Notes: generated by a model from the letters alone, not told the origin. Positions 52,896 to 63,128 are shown, numbered from the stretch's first letter. The stretch is 64,000 nucleotides of DNA from Bacillota bacterium (GCA_021841025.1 JAKBWA010000062.1:1-64000), one strand, 5' to 3'. Numbers and translations are program-made.

Positions 52896-54539
52896 GTGAT
52901 GACGATGCACAAGCTTCAGCCCATTACGCAGATAGGCAAGCAACTAGGCCTCTCGGCAGATGATATTATTCAATATGGCATGTACAAGGGCAAAATTCCA
53001 TTAGATATTGTCTATCAAAGACCGCGCCGGGCAAAATTGGTGCTCATGACGTCCATCAATCCTACACCGGCAGGTGAAGGAAAAACGACTGTGTCTGTGG
53101 GCTTGTCACAGGCTCTTTCCAAAATCGGCGTAAGGGCTACAGCGGTTCTGCGCGAACCGTCGATGGGTCCCACTTTCGGCATGAAGGGCGGGGCAACGGG
53201 AGGAGGGGCTTCCCGTGTGGAGCCATCAACCGAAATAAACCTGCACTTTACCGGTGACTTTCATGCAATTACGGCTGCGCACAATTTACTGGCGGCGATT
53301 GTCGACAATGAATTGTATCACGGCCGCCGCCTTAACATGAATCCGAAACATGTTCTCTGGAAACGGGTGCTTGACGTAAACGACAGAGCTCTGCGGCGGG
53401 TCATAATTGGTCTTGGCGGATCGGGTCAAGGGGTCATGCGTGAGAGCGGGTTTGATATTACTGCCGCTTCTGAGGTTATGGCCGTGCTAACATTGGCACA
53501 CGATTTGCCTGATCTTAAAAGGAAGTTGGGACGTATGGTCGTGGCTGCAACGGGCAGTGAAATGGTCACTGTTTCGGATATCGGCGCCGAAGAGGCGTTG
53601 ACAGCTATTTTGAGGGAAGCCATGCTGCCTAATCTCGTCCAAACCCGAGAACATACACCTGTGATAATGCACGGGGGGCCATTTGCCAATATCGCGCATG
53701 GTTGCAATAGCATTGTCGCTACAGAGGCTGGCTTGAGAATGTCTGATGTCGTGATTACGGAAGCGGGTTTTGGTGCGGATCTGGGAGCGGAAAAGTTCTT
53801 GGATATCAAATCCCCGGAAGCTCAGCTCAGTCCAGACCTCGCTGTCGTGGTGGTGACGCTCAAAGCCCTGCGCTATCATGGCGGGCAATCCTTAAAAGAG
53901 ATTGACCGACCCGATTCGATGGCACTGAGAGCCGGTATGGCTAACTTGAATAAGCATCTGGAAAATCTTCAGCAATTTGGCTTGCCTGTGGTAGTAGCGA
54001 TTAACAAATTTCCTGCCGATACTAAAGAAGAGACAGACTGGCTATTGCGAGAACTGACGAAACAAGGAACCCCGGCAGCACTTGCTGATGTTTTTGTTCA
54101 AGGGGGTCAAGGAGGACAAATGTTGGGGCACTTGGTTATGCAGCAATTGGATGAGACCCAAAGTCATTATGCTCCTCTTTACCAGGCCCAAGAATCTCTG
54201 GAAGACAAAATTCACAAGATAGCGAGTCGAATCTATGGAGCAGACGGTGTGGATTATTCACCCCAAGCCTTGACCACACTCAGACGTCTTCACTCATGGG
54301 GTGAGGACGCCATGCAAATTTGCATGGCGAAGACTCAATATTCTCTTAGCGACAACCCCAAATTGCTGGGACGCCCTGAAGGTTTCCGCCTGAGTATCCG
54401 CGATATCGAAATTGCCCGTGGCGCGGGATATATCGTGCCTTTGGCAGGCGATATGATTCGCATGCCTGGGTTGCCCAAAGAACCGGCAGCGTTTCGCGTG
54501 CAAGTAGCCGACGATGGCAGTATTTCAGGAATTGACTGA
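52896..54539 (+). CDS. fhs: Formate-tetrahydrofolate ligase
   Basis: Makes 10-formyl-THF from formate, THF and ATP for one-carbon metabolism. The ATP loop T-P-A-G-E-G-K-T-T-V-S-V-G-L is near 55-68. E-P-S-M-G-P-T-F-G-M-K-G-G-A-T-G-G-G near 87, L-H-F-T-G-D-F-H-A-I-T-A-A-H-N and the H-G-G-P-F-A-N-I-A-H-G-C-N-S block near 250 are all conserved. 547 residues is normal. Starts GTG 52896 or ATG 52899; AGGGGAC upstream is modest. The HAD phosphatase follows four bases after its stop. Confidence 0.96.
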   Translation: MMTMHKLQPITQIGKQLGLSADDIIQYGMYKGKIPLDIVYQRPRRAKLVLMTSINPTPAGEGKTTVSVGLSQALSKIGVRATAVLREPSMGPTFGMKGGATGGGASRVEPSTEINLHFTGDFHAITAAHNLLAAIVDNELYHGRRLNMNPKHVLWKRVLDVNDRALRRVIIGLGGSGQGVMRESGFDITAASEVMAVLTLAHDLPDLKRKLGRMVVAATGSEMVTVSDIGAEEALTAILREAMLPNLVQTREHTPVIMHGGPFANIAHGCNSIVATEAGLRMSDVVITEAGFGADLGAEKFLDIKSPEAQLSPDLAVVVVTLKALRYHGGQSLKEIDRPDSMALRAGMANLNKHLENLQQFGLPVVVAINKFPADTKEETDWLLRELTKQGTPAALADVFVQGGQGGQMLGHLVMQQLDETQSHYAPLYQAQESLEDKIHKIASRIYGADGVDYSPQALTTLRRLHSWGEDAMQICMAKTQYSLSDNPKLLGRPEGFRLSIRDIEIARGAGYIVPLAGDMIRMPGLPKEPAAFRVQVADDGSISGID

Positions 54540-54543
54540 AGTC

Positions 54544-55293
54544 ATGTCCTTAAAAAGTGTGATCTTTGACGTGGACGGGACTTTGGCAGATACCGAAACA
54601 CAGGGACATTTATGGGCGTTTAACCGCGTTTTCCAATTATGGAATCTTCCTTTTCGTTGGACACCCGGCGTGTACCGGGAACTGCTGAAAATATCGGGGG
54701 GAAAGGAACGGTTGGCATATTATTTGACCCAGCATCCCAAATATCGCCAATTGACGCCCGATGAGATCCGGGAGATTTATGAGCTCAAAACGCACTTGTT
54801 CAAGGATCGGGTGTGGAGTGGAGCGGTACCCCTTCGAATTGGCGTGCACTCTTTGGTTGTTCAATGTTATGAAGAAGGGATCAGTTTGGGCATCTCTACC
54901 ACCACCCATTACGACAATGTGGAAGCTTTACTTTCGAGACACTTTGGCAGTCAGTGGACAAGGATGTTTAGGGCGATTGTGGCGGGGGACGAGGTGCCGA
55001 AGAAGAAACCGGATCCGGCGGTATATTTTCGTTGTTTAGACCAACTCGGCATCAAATCCCATGAGGCCCTGGCGATCGAAGACTCCCAGGTGGGTTTAAA
55101 AGCCGCCTTACAAGCCGGAATTCCTACCATTGTGACGATGAACACCTGGACGTATCATCAAAGATTCACGGGTGCGCGGGCCATTTTGACGGATTTGGGT
55201 ACCTCGCACACGCCGTCTTATGGCAGAGGGCCCAGGGGATGGGGACGATATCAGATCACGGTGGACCAATTAAGGTCCTGGCAAAGTCTATGA
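54544..55293 (+). CDS. HAD-superfamily phosphatase, CbbY-like
   Basis: A 249-residue phosphatase with nucleophile motif D-V-D-G-T-L-A-D-T-E at residue 8, S-T-T-T near 116 (motif II), K-K-K-P-D-P near 153 (motif III) and E-D-S-Q-V-G near 178 (motif IV). The cap and A-I-E-D-S-x-V-G-L-K-A-A pattern are close to CbbY/beta-phosphoglucomutase-like proteins, which dephosphorylate inhibitory sugar bisphosphates. ATG 54544 is coupled to the end of fhs. Confidence 0.9.
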   Translation: MSLKSVIFDVDGTLADTETQGHLWAFNRVFQLWNLPFRWTPGVYRELLKISGGKERLAYYLTQHPKYRQLTPDEIREIYELKTHLFKDRVWSGAVPLRIGVHSLVVQCYEEGISLGISTTTHYDNVEALLSRHFGSQWTRMFRAIVAGDEVPKKKPDPAVYFRCLDQLGIKSHEALAIEDSQVGLKAALQAGIPTIVTMNTWTYHQRFTGARAILTDLGTSHTPSYGRGPRGWGRYQITVDQLRSWQSL

Positions 55294-55318
55294 GACATGC
55301 TTAATAGAGATGTTCGAA

Positions 55319-55348
55319 AATAGCCCCGCGGTTACCCGCGGGGCTATT
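55319..55348. terminator. Strong hairpin after the fhs operon
   Basis: Thirteen-bp perfect stem (55319-55331 with 55336-55348, AATAGCCCCGCGG arms) with a four-base loop, 26 bases after the HAD gene stop. The flanks are A-rich rather than a clear T run on the plus strand; on the minus strand TTTT follows. Likely a (possibly bidirectional) terminator. Confidence 0.75.
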
Positions 55349-55733
55349 AAATCCTGCCAGCCAAAGATCTTTCACACTTCTATCCGTCTGCTAAACAGCC
55401 TAATAATAGGATAATGGCAACACGGGAACAAGACGACAAATTTCCTGACATGACGTGAGGGGCCCAGCTCATAATGTTGGTGGGATGTAAAGTGAATTGA
55501 GATTGGTCTAAAACTGGAAAGATGAAAGGAATGGCCCTCTAGACATCTCCGTGACAAAAGAAGAGGGATAAGAAATGACGGAAGGAAAAAATGAAATCGG
55601 TTGAATCTATCTATGATTGGTGTGCAGAATCTAATACACTGGTATTGTACAGAATGTTTGAACTGAAGAAAACACTTGTCCTGTTTTGACAATGTTTGTG
55701 CCGCATTCCGACCAAAAACTTGCTTCCTGATAC

Positions 55734-56216
55734 GTGTACGTGCCTTTTGTAGCTTTTGTTGAGGATATGTCCCCCCTATACTGGCGTGAGGTCCCGGAAT
55801 CTTGGATAGACACGGCGGGAGATGGATGGACTATGGAAAAGAATGCAAAGCAACGGCGGTGGCACAGATACGGTAGAGCCCGCCAGGGATGCGGCGATTT
55901 GCCACAGATATCATGGACGTCCACTAACCCCGGCCGCTGGCGGTTACCGTTGGACGCTGTAGGATGGGGCTTGGCACATAGCCGTTGGCATCGCTGGGGG
56001 ATGTTATCACATCTGGACTGGTTTCCCGTCACATGGGCTGATCAGGCCCGGTGGCTGAAATGGTGCCGTGTCGATGGGGTCCTGTTGTTTGCGGATCGTG
56101 AAGTAGGGCTATCCTTATCTCGCTTAAGCATGATTCATGCCATTGCCGGGCCTGGTGGCCCTGTGGTTTTACGAGAGGCCCTCATAATAGAAGATAATCT
56201 AGGATGCGTGTCCTGA
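55734..56216 (+). CDS. Doubtful open frame in a gene-poor stretch
   Basis: A 160-codon frame beginning GTG, rich in Trp and Arg (W-R-L-P-L-D-A-V-G-W-G-L, S-H-L-D-W-F-P-V-T-W), with no ribosome site and no family I recognise. The stretch 55349-56664 around it holds no other supported gene. It could be a decayed or orphan gene, or chance. Confidence 0.3.
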   Translation: MYVPFVAFVEDMSPLYWREVPESWIDTAGDGWTMEKNAKQRRWHRYGRARQGCGDLPQISWTSTNPGRWRLPLDAVGWGLAHSRWHRWGMLSHLDWFPVTWADQARWLKWCRVDGVLLFADREVGLSLSRLSMIHAIAGPGGPVVLREALIIEDNLGCVS

Positions 56217-56664
56217 ATCTAACCAATGCGCATATCCATTCTCTGACGGTAATTCTGACGCCCGTGCCGCGAAATCGGCACGCCCACACAGAGGAAAAAT
56301 TGAGGGCAGTTGATACGTCGGGGGTTGCTCGCTCTGTTTTCAAGGGAGTTATCTTTTGATTCCAGATGGGAAAGTATCTGCGGTCGAAGGCTCGGCCCTT
56401 GTTGTTTGTTAAAAATGACAGCACGACAAGCTTGGGAATTACACTGGCGAGCGGTAAAGTGCCGAATGTTCTTAGAAACCGGTTTCAGCCTCGAGGAGAC
56501 GCCGGACGCCATTTTTTGAATAGGTGGCGGCACGGGGCATAGATGCCGTGAGTAAGATCCAATGCCTTCTGGGTAGTGCTGGAGAAGCTTCTAGCAAAAC
56601 CCATTCACCATGGAGAATAAAAGGGGGACAAAAGATTTTTGATTCCCTACGCAGATTCCTATGC

Positions 56665-57009
56665 CTACCGTGCGGCCTTTCTTGCGATTAAGTAGGATCC
56701 CGGTAATCCGACTATCGCAATCAATCCGCAACCCCATCCTATCGACATCCAGTCGATAGGATAGTGCCATTGTTGCCACAACCGCCAGTCCAAAATTCCT
56801 TCATAGACAATTAGCGCTACAGCCCACAAGATGACGCCGCTCCAGGTTGCAGTTCGGACATTGCGAGTTGTGCGGCCGCTACCATAAACCAGTACGGTCA
56901 AAACGAGTGCCCAAACTCCATACGTGGTGATTTTAGACCAATCAATGGAACTGGCGCCTAAAATCATTCCCAAAATTATGGCACTCGTAATCCATGACCA
57001 CTTTGACAT
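56665..57009 (-). CDS. Small four-segment membrane protein
   Basis: A 114-residue protein with hydrophobic segments near 5-22, 30-45, 55-72 and 85-105 and a basic C-terminus (A-R-K-A-A-R). AAGGAG is five bases before ATG 57009, a convincing start; the longer frame from 57105 has none. No family recognised. Confidence 0.65.
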   Translation of the reverse strand: MSKWSWITSAIILGMILGASSIDWSKITTYGVWALVLTVLVYGSGRTTRNVRTATWSGVILWAVALIVYEGILDWRLWQQWHYPIDWMSIGWGCGLIAIVGLPGSYLIARKAAR

Positions 57010-57683
57010 AGCGTCTCCTTCAGCACCCACTGAGATCCGAAAAAGAGTTATCCGGCCCGCAAAATTCGATATTTTAAAAATACCACGAGGGCAAATTGCG
57101 GGCAATTATGATTGCACTGATTGCGCCCAGGTTATGGTTGTGGCGGAGTCTCGCATTACGTTCCTCAGGTGATCGGGAGCTATTTGCGATGTCTTTTCAT
57201 TAAGATAGGGGATAAAATGTCTGTTCATGTCTGGTGTTTGTCTGGTCCCGCTTTTCCGTCCCATTTGGCCTATATGCTGATGAATGCGAAGAAATCGCTC
57301 GTGGATCGACAAAGCTTTTATGCCACACAGGCTGAATATACAGAATACATCCTTGAAAACAGTTGGGCGTGTAGCTACAATGGACCGTGTTGTGAGCTGC
57401 TTAATGAACTAAGGAATATTCGTACAGAAAAAAGTCGAATCTTGAGGCTGACTTTTTCCTTAAGTATACAATGGTATCACCCAAAATTTTGGGAATAGAG
57501 TGTCACTATCCCGGAATACGAATAGACTAAGATGATGACCCGAAAGTGCAGAATTCAGCGTCATGTTTGGTGCGGATTTGCCGAGCCCATAATGTGATCG
57601 GCGCGCCCCCTTCCTAAGACTGAAACAGTACGACGTAATGAGGAAAATGCGGTATTCATTCAATCTGACAACTGAGGTGAGAT
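57010..57683. other. Intergenic region upstream of the GH31 gene
   Basis: No supported gene. A plus frame at 57217-57498 (ATG after a weak AGGGGAT) reads cysteine-rich and low-complexity at its end and matches nothing I know. The GH31 promoter must lie here but no clear -35/-10 pair is seen. Confidence 0.4.
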
Positions 57684-60089
57684 ATGCGTCCTTTGAAAAC
57701 GCTATATGATCGATCCACCGATGTGTGGACGGGCTTTAACACAAACGTGGAACAGGTCGAGGACTCCGTAGTGCGGTGGAGAAATGCTCAGAACATCAAT
57801 CAGTGTGTATATTTTCGGGTGAGTATGTCCGGAGTGGTACAAGTACAGATGGGAGAAGGCTCGAACCTCTTTGCAGAGGTTCAAGAACAACTTGGGTGGG
57901 AGAGAGAAGCGTGGGCGCCAGTCACTGTGACAAGTCAGGGGAAGGATTGGAAAATTAGCGGTCCTGACGCATCGGTACGGTTATCTAGTGATACGGCTGT
58001 GGTGACGACCGGATCTCGTGTATTCACCTTGACGCAATTGGGAAATAAGGCCTTGGGTATTCAATGCCGAGTGTCTTTGGACTCATCGGAACAGCTATTC
58101 GGGTTTGGCGAGAAAGTGGGAGGGTTGAATAAGCGGGGTAGGATGTGGACCCAGTGGGCCACGGATGTAACTCCTCACACACCCGATACGGATCCCTTGT
58201 ATCAAGCCATTCCTTTTTCGTTGATTGGTTCTGAGAGCGGGTGGCGTGGCATCTTTGCCGCCACTAGTACGCGCACATATTTTGATGCGACTCAAGAAGA
58301 CGGTTTATGGATCGCTGCAGATGTGGGACCTTTGGTGTTAGAGTTGATGGGAGGAAACAGTCCTGCCGAGGTGATAACCCAATATACCGCTATCACCGGC
58401 CGGATGCCGTTGCCTCCTCTTTTGGCTTTGGGATTTCATCAGAGTCGGTATAGCTATATGCGCGCAGACGATGTGTTAGATGTAGCCCAGAAGTTTCGGG
58501 CCTATGACATTCCCTTAGATGCCATACACCTCGATATTGACTATATGGATGGCTACCGTGTTTTTACGTTTAATCCTGAAACGTTTGAAAATCCGGATCT
58601 ATTGTCCCAAGCGACTAAGGAGAGGGGAGTGTCCTTAATATCCATTGTCGATCCCGGAGTGAAAGTCGATGACGTGTACCGCGTCTACCGGGAAGGACAT
58701 GCTCGCGAATACTTTATTCGCTATGCCAATGGCAACGAGTTTCACAGCCACGTGTGGCCAGGATTGTGCGCTTTTCCTGACTTTTTGCGCAAAGATGTGC
58801 GAGCTTGGTGGGGAGAGTGGAATCAGAGATGGTTGCAGCAAGGCATTACCGGAATTTGGAATGATATGAATGAACCCGCGTTGTGGGGGATAGACCCCGA
58901 AAAGAGACAGGGCGACGCCGCTGAAGAAAACGGGATTCTCCACTACGCAGACGACGGAAAGTGGTGGCCACATCAGGCAGTTCACAACCTCTATGCCTTA
59001 TTGGAAGCAGAGGCGACTTTTCAAGGGATGTCGACCGTCCAGCCTCGTCCCTTTATTTTGACGCGATCGGGATTCAGTGGCATCCAGCGCTATGCGGCGG
59101 TCTGGACCGGAGACAATTCGAGCACATGGGAGCATTTGGCGATGGCGATTCCCATGTGTCTGAACTTGGGCCTCTCGGGAGTTCCGTGGGTAGGTACTGA
59201 CATTGGGGGATTTTTGGGGATTTGTTCTCCCGAGCTATACACCCGGTGGTTGCAACTAGGCAGTTTTTTGCCATTTTCCCGTGCACATACCGATCGTAAT
59301 ACGCCTCCCAACGAACCTTGGGCATACGGACTCACTGCACTAAATGTGGCCCGTGATTATATCCGCTATCGTTATCGCCTCTTGGCATATTGGTATGCAC
59401 TGGCACGCGAGGCCCGGGATACCGGCGTCCCCTTGATGCGTCCTATATGGTGGCAGGACAAACGATCTTTGGCAGTGGAATGCGAAGATGAGTTTTTGCT
59501 GGGGGATAGTCTATTGGTGGCGCCCGTGGTTAAAGAAGGTGTTACGGAGCGTGAAGTCTACTTCCCCAATGGGTTGTGGTGGAATGTATGGGAACACACG
59601 TGGCATTCTGGACATGGACGAGCCGTGATTAAGGCTCCTTTGGACAGGCTTCCCCTGTTTCTGCGCTCAGGGGCTATTATTCCTCTCACTCCGGTGGTTT
59701 CGTCGACTGCCGAATGGAGCACGAGCCCTTGGCCGGAAACCATGCTGGTGATCCGCGGCATGGGTGCATTCACATTATATGCAGATGACGGACATTCTAC
59801 GTTGTACAAAGATGGAGAATATTGGGACATTGGCGTCAACGTGGAGGATCTAGACAGTCGTCTGCAAGTGGGTTGGACTCTGCGCCATCGACCTAGTCAA
59901 CAATCATTACTATCATTGCCTCCCGTGACATTTCGAGTGGGCCCGTTATCGGATGAACCCTATGGCGTCATTTTGGAACAGCGTCGGGGACAGCAAGAAT
60001 TAGAATGGCGCATGTCTGAGCAATTTTGCGAGTTTACGGTGGATCTGTTGGAAGGTTCTGGAATGGTAGAAATTCGAATGACACCATAG
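57684..60089 (+). CDS. GH31 alpha-glucosidase / alpha-xylosidase
   Basis: An 801-residue GH31 enzyme. N-terminal beta-sandwich (1-230), then the catalytic barrel with L-G-F-H-Q-S-R-Y-S-Y near 252, D-I-D-Y-M-D near 288, the nucleophile block W-N-D-M-N-E-P near 394 and the acid/base region W-T-G-D-N-S-S-T-W near 475. C-terminal beta domains follow. It removes alpha-linked glucose or xylose from sugar ends; the sequence does not settle which. No signal peptide. ATG 57684 follows GAGGTGAGAT. It stands alone, 40 kb from the other hydrolases. Confidence 0.95.
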   Translation: MRPLKTLYDRSTDVWTGFNTNVEQVEDSVVRWRNAQNINQCVYFRVSMSGVVQVQMGEGSNLFAEVQEQLGWEREAWAPVTVTSQGKDWKISGPDASVRLSSDTAVVTTGSRVFTLTQLGNKALGIQCRVSLDSSEQLFGFGEKVGGLNKRGRMWTQWATDVTPHTPDTDPLYQAIPFSLIGSESGWRGIFAATSTRTYFDATQEDGLWIAADVGPLVLELMGGNSPAEVITQYTAITGRMPLPPLLALGFHQSRYSYMRADDVLDVAQKFRAYDIPLDAIHLDIDYMDGYRVFTFNPETFENPDLLSQATKERGVSLISIVDPGVKVDDVYRVYREGHAREYFIRYANGNEFHSHVWPGLCAFPDFLRKDVRAWWGEWNQRWLQQGITGIWNDMNEPALWGIDPEKRQGDAAEENGILHYADDGKWWPHQAVHNLYALLEAEATFQGMSTVQPRPFILTRSGFSGIQRYAAVWTGDNSSTWEHLAMAIPMCLNLGLSGVPWVGTDIGGFLGICSPELYTRWLQLGSFLPFSRAHTDRNTPPNEPWAYGLTALNVARDYIRYRYRLLAYWYALAREARDTGVPLMRPIWWQDKRSLAVECEDEFLLGDSLLVAPVVKEGVTEREVYFPNGLWWNVWEHTWHSGHGRAVIKAPLDRLPLFLRSGAIIPLTPVVSSTAEWSTSPWPETMLVIRGMGAFTLYADDGHSTLYKDGEYWDIGVNVEDLDSRLQVGWTLRHRPSQQSLLSLPPVTFRVGPLSDEPYGVILEQRRGQQELEWRMSEQFCEFTVDLLEGSGMVEIRMTP

Positions 60090-60243
60090 ATTACAAAGGC
60101 TAAAGCAAGATCTTTGGTGTTTCTTGAAGTATTGCGTAGTGTTCGGTAACCGCATCCGCCACGCGAGCTGAGGTTTTGGTTTGGTGGCGGTGTGGGTTGA
60201 GAAATTTTGGGTGGTAGAAAGTGGTCGAAAGAGGAGGAAACCA

Positions 60244-60660
60244 GTGGTTTTTCAGGGATATGATACGGTGATGTTTGGCGATGTGGACGCCTCAGGAATC
60301 GGGCATTTTGCTCATCAGGTCCGATTTGTTGAACGGGCAGAATTTCTATTTATGAAACAGATAAATTTGGATCCGCGTGAGTGGTTTTTGAAGAACTACC
60401 TTTTTCCCAGGGTCAAATTGGAAGTGGAATATTTGTCGCCTTTGCATTTTGCAGACGAGATGCGCATGGATGTGCAAGTGGGGCATTTAGGCAATACCTC
60501 GTATTCTTTGACTGTGAAGATCATAAACCTCACGACTCAGATGACAGCCATGTCGTGCCGCGTTGTCATTGTCGTGGTTGATCCCGATACCCAAAGACCG
60601 GTTCCTCTTCCTTCTCCGTTGCGCGCTGCTCTGACACCCTATCTGCAATCAGCAGAGTAA
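60244..60660 (+). CDS. YbgC/4HBT-like hotdog thioesterase
   Basis: A 138-residue acyl-CoA thioesterase-like protein. The active-site region F-G-D-V-D-A-S-G-I-G-H-F-A-H near 10-23 corresponds to D-x-D-x-x-G-I/V-x-Y-x-x-Y of the 4-hydroxybenzoyl-CoA thioesterase group, with the Asp kept and the tyrosines replaced. AGGAGG (60232-60237) sets GTG 60244; the frame is open from 60181. The substrate is unknown. Confidence 0.82.
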   Translation: MVFQGYDTVMFGDVDASGIGHFAHQVRFVERAEFLFMKQINLDPREWFLKNYLFPRVKLEVEYLSPLHFADEMRMDVQVGHLGNTSYSLTVKIINLTTQMTAMSCRVVIVVVDPDTQRPVPLPSPLRAALTPYLQSAE

Positions 60661-61830
60661 CGGGGGATTTTTTGGCGGAAGGACGGTGTATAGGCAAAAA
60701 ACTTGTTGCATCCATAAGACTTGGAAGAGGCGTAGAGACGTGAATATCTGCCAACTCGGGAGTATCGGTGCCGCACTACGCGATATACCATGTGGCTGTT
60801 GTGTACAGATCAAGGGCTACTCTTTTTTACCTGGTTGCCTAAGTCGTAACCCGCGGAGAAAATGGATCCGTTACATATCGTTGTTCCAGTGCGTGGACTT
60901 CCGCTAGTCCGATAAAGTCGAGAAATTCCCCAAATGATATCAGCCGGTCCGGTTGTGAGTCCGCCTGTGGATTTCTATGCTACTGTTTTCCCTACGCCCG
61001 GACAATGTGTTATAGGGAGTGGCTGTGGCGAGTGGAGTAACTGTTTGTACAATGGTATGTCCGTTCGTCTCACGGCACAACTTCGATCGCGAATAATCGC
61101 GCTTGGGCGCATTCCATAGCCTGGTATCGTGACCCCCTGAATACCCTATTCCCAACCACTTGGTTATTGATGGCAATTGGATGCCCTCCGCTAAACACGA
61201 CCATCCGGGGGATGAAGGGGATTCCGGTTAGCAAAGGGGGGCGATTTTTATAAAATCATGCCATTGATCCGTGGACATGCCAAAGCCTGCAGCAGTCCAA
61301 TCCTTGTTCTGTGCAATATCGATACTTAAGAGTTTCGTCTGATCCATTCGAAGAATGGCTTTTAGAAATCCTCAGTCATCAACCACGGCAATCCCTGTGG
61401 GGATTGCGATTTCCTTTGCCTTGGACCCTGCCCGATTCACCATGAGTTGGACCAGTTACACGCCATACAAGAGCTTCTTCAGCCATTTTCGCACACGAAA
61501 CATAAATCTCTGTGCTAGCATCAACAAATATCTATTCAATTATCGGTATATTCTAATTATGGTAAATCTATCATCCTAAATTACCATTATTAGCACATCC
61601 GTGGAACCCTCGTACCATCGATTTGCATTGTGCACGAAGTCATTGTAAAAATGCGTTCCCGTGGCCAGCTTGGGGAATAACAAACCGATCATGAGCGGTC
61701 ATGTTGATGACTTTTGGAGTTATCAATTGTCCGTAGTGTGAGGGATGGCTGTGTCCTGGGGGAACGACTGTGATCTTTACTTACAGCGTATTCCTCAATA
61801 GCCAGTCCTGCTGGGGGAATACTCCCATAG
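60661..61830. other. Gene-poor stretch left of the IS630 element
   Basis: About 1.2 kb without a supported gene. It contains a hairpin GCAATCCC (61388-61395) with GGGATTGC (61400-61407). Short frames on both strands are interrupted and lack ribosome sites. It looks like decayed DNA near an insertion site. Confidence 0.45.
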
Positions 61831-61924
61831 CTATATAAATCTCCGGAAACTTTTCCATTTTTTGGGGTCGTAAAGGAGATCCTTGAGGCGACGGCGAATA
61901 GATCTGCCCAGGAGGATGAGCCTC

Positions 61925-62431
61925 ATGGTCAAGATCACGAACACCCACGGCGATACGTTGAAGACCTTACGCCAAAGGGAAAAACGGATCCATTTGTCTC
62001 GCGTGCGCTTGCGGATTATGGCGGTCCGGTTGGTTTGGGAAGGCTATTGGGCCACAGCTGTGGCCGATATTTTAGGCATGACGGCGGAAACCGTGAGTCG
62101 CTATATTGCGAGTGGGAATCGGGGCGGGTCCGATGCGCTCATTCCTGGCAAGAGCTCGGGACAACCGTCGAAAATTCCTCCTGAGTTAACCGCCGACATC
62201 CGAGCCGCATTGCAACAAACTCCCTGGGCTGTCGGGTATGGGGAGTCCACTCACTGGGACACTCGCATCTTTCAGAACTTCTTGCGAGATCGGTATCCGA
62301 TTGTGCTCAGCCGATCGGGGTGCACGCGATGGCTCTATCGCCACGGCTTTAGCTGGACCCGTCCGACGTATGTCTTGGCGAAAGCGGATCGGCCCCAACA
62401 AAAAACGTGGATAGAGGCCTTGCAGAATTAA
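61925..62431 (+). CDS. IS630 transposase, N-terminal frame
   Basis: Helix-turn-helix half of the transposase (R-L-R-I-M-A-V-R-L-V-W-E-G-Y ... V-A-D-I-L-G-M-T-A-E-T-V-S-R-Y near 25-60) and the start of the RNase H-like region. ATG 61925 follows AGGAGG by nine bases. The frame ends TAA at 62429-62431. The family sequence continues in the -1 frame, entered at a run of six A plus C (62400-62406), a plausible programmed frameshift site. Confidence 0.82.
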   Translation: MVKITNTHGDTLKTLRQREKRIHLSRVRLRIMAVRLVWEGYWATAVADILGMTAETVSRYIASGNRGGSDALIPGKSSGQPSKIPPELTADIRAALQQTPWAVGYGESTHWDTRIFQNFLRDRYPIVLSRSGCTRWLYRHGFSWTRPTYVLAKADRPQQKTWIEALQN

Positions 62432-63086
62432 AAAAACTGACTCCCGAGGACCTTCTGTTATTTGACGAGGAAGCCCACATTCGTGATGACCCAGCTATCG
62501 GAGCGACCTGGTTTCTCCGGGGACACCAAAAGAAAGTCCGGACGACGGGGGCTGTCTCAAAAGGTATGTCGGCCGTGATGCCGTCCCTAAAATGTGCCCC
62601 TTTTACCCCATGTAGTGGAGAAAGTCGGTCACTTTCCTCCTCATTTTTAGGGGTCAAGTGGGAGAAAATTTTAGGACTAAAGCCTTTTGAGACAGCCCCA
62701 TTCTGATGGGCACGGTCGCCCCGGCGACCGGTGACGTCATCGTGGAAGAATATGAGGAATCGACAGCGGACACTTTTCATCAATTTCTCCAGGTGATTCT
62801 CCATCGTTATCCCGGTAAACAAATCTATCTGATCCTCGACCATGCCAAAATTCATCATGCCCAGGTGCTCGCCCCGTTTCTCGCAGACCATCCGGCACGG
62901 CATCTCCTGTTCTTACCGCCTTATTCCCCGCATTGGAATAACGTCGAGCGGCTGTGGAAGTGGCTGCGTGAAAAAGTCATTCTCAATACGTATTTCCCCG
63001 ACCTCGTGGCGATCAAAACGGCCATCCAGCGCTTTCTTCGCTTCTTGAAGGGAGCCCCAAGCGAAATCCGCTCACGCCTTTGTTGA
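62407..63086 (+). pseudogene. IS630 transposase, catalytic frame, split by a MITE
   Basis: The DDE half: L-L-F-D-E-E-A-H-I near 62455 (first acidic residues), then after the MITE I-L-D-H-A-K-I-H-H and L-P-P-Y-S-P-H-W-N-N-V-E-R-L-W-K-W with the second Asp and final Glu. The MITE at 62548-62699 breaks the frame after K-K-V-R-T-T-G and a few codons appear lost at the junction (M-G-T-V resumes at 62706). The element cannot make its own transposase. Confidence 0.88.
62548..62699. mobile_element. 152-bp MITE with 17-bp terminal inverted repeats
   Basis: GGGGCTGTCTCAAAAGG at 62548-62564 is the exact reverse complement of 62683-62699. The interior (118 bp) has no meaningful coding capacity. The terminal sequence is of the GGGGCTGTCTCAAAA type seen at the ends of some full-size DDE insertion sequences (IS1182/IS5-like), so such an element probably supplied the transposase. 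No clear target duplication is seen. Confidence 0.88.
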
Positions 63087-63128
63087 CTACCGGGCGATAC
63101 CAAGAAAAATTAAGTGCGATTTATATAG

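Larger units (their letters stand above)
61831..63128. mobile_element. IS630-family insertion sequence carrying a MITE
   Basis: Ends share an 11-bp perfect inverted repeat: CTATATAAATC at 61831-61841 and its complement at 63118-63128, with looser similarity continuing inward. The TA at the tips fits IS630/Tc1-mariner target use. Without the 152-bp MITE the element is 1146 bp, normal for the family. The transposase is in two overlapping frames and is interrupted by the MITE. Confidence 0.85.

Noticed and set aside
55631-56533. Minus-strand frames at 55631-56032 and 56219-56533
   Set aside because: Composition looks like the shadow of plus-strand sequence, with no starts of quality and no motifs.
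62565-62682. MITE interior as a transposase gene piece or small coding gene
   Set aside because: It contributes only an out-of-context extension of the interrupted IS630 frame; no conserved residues are present.
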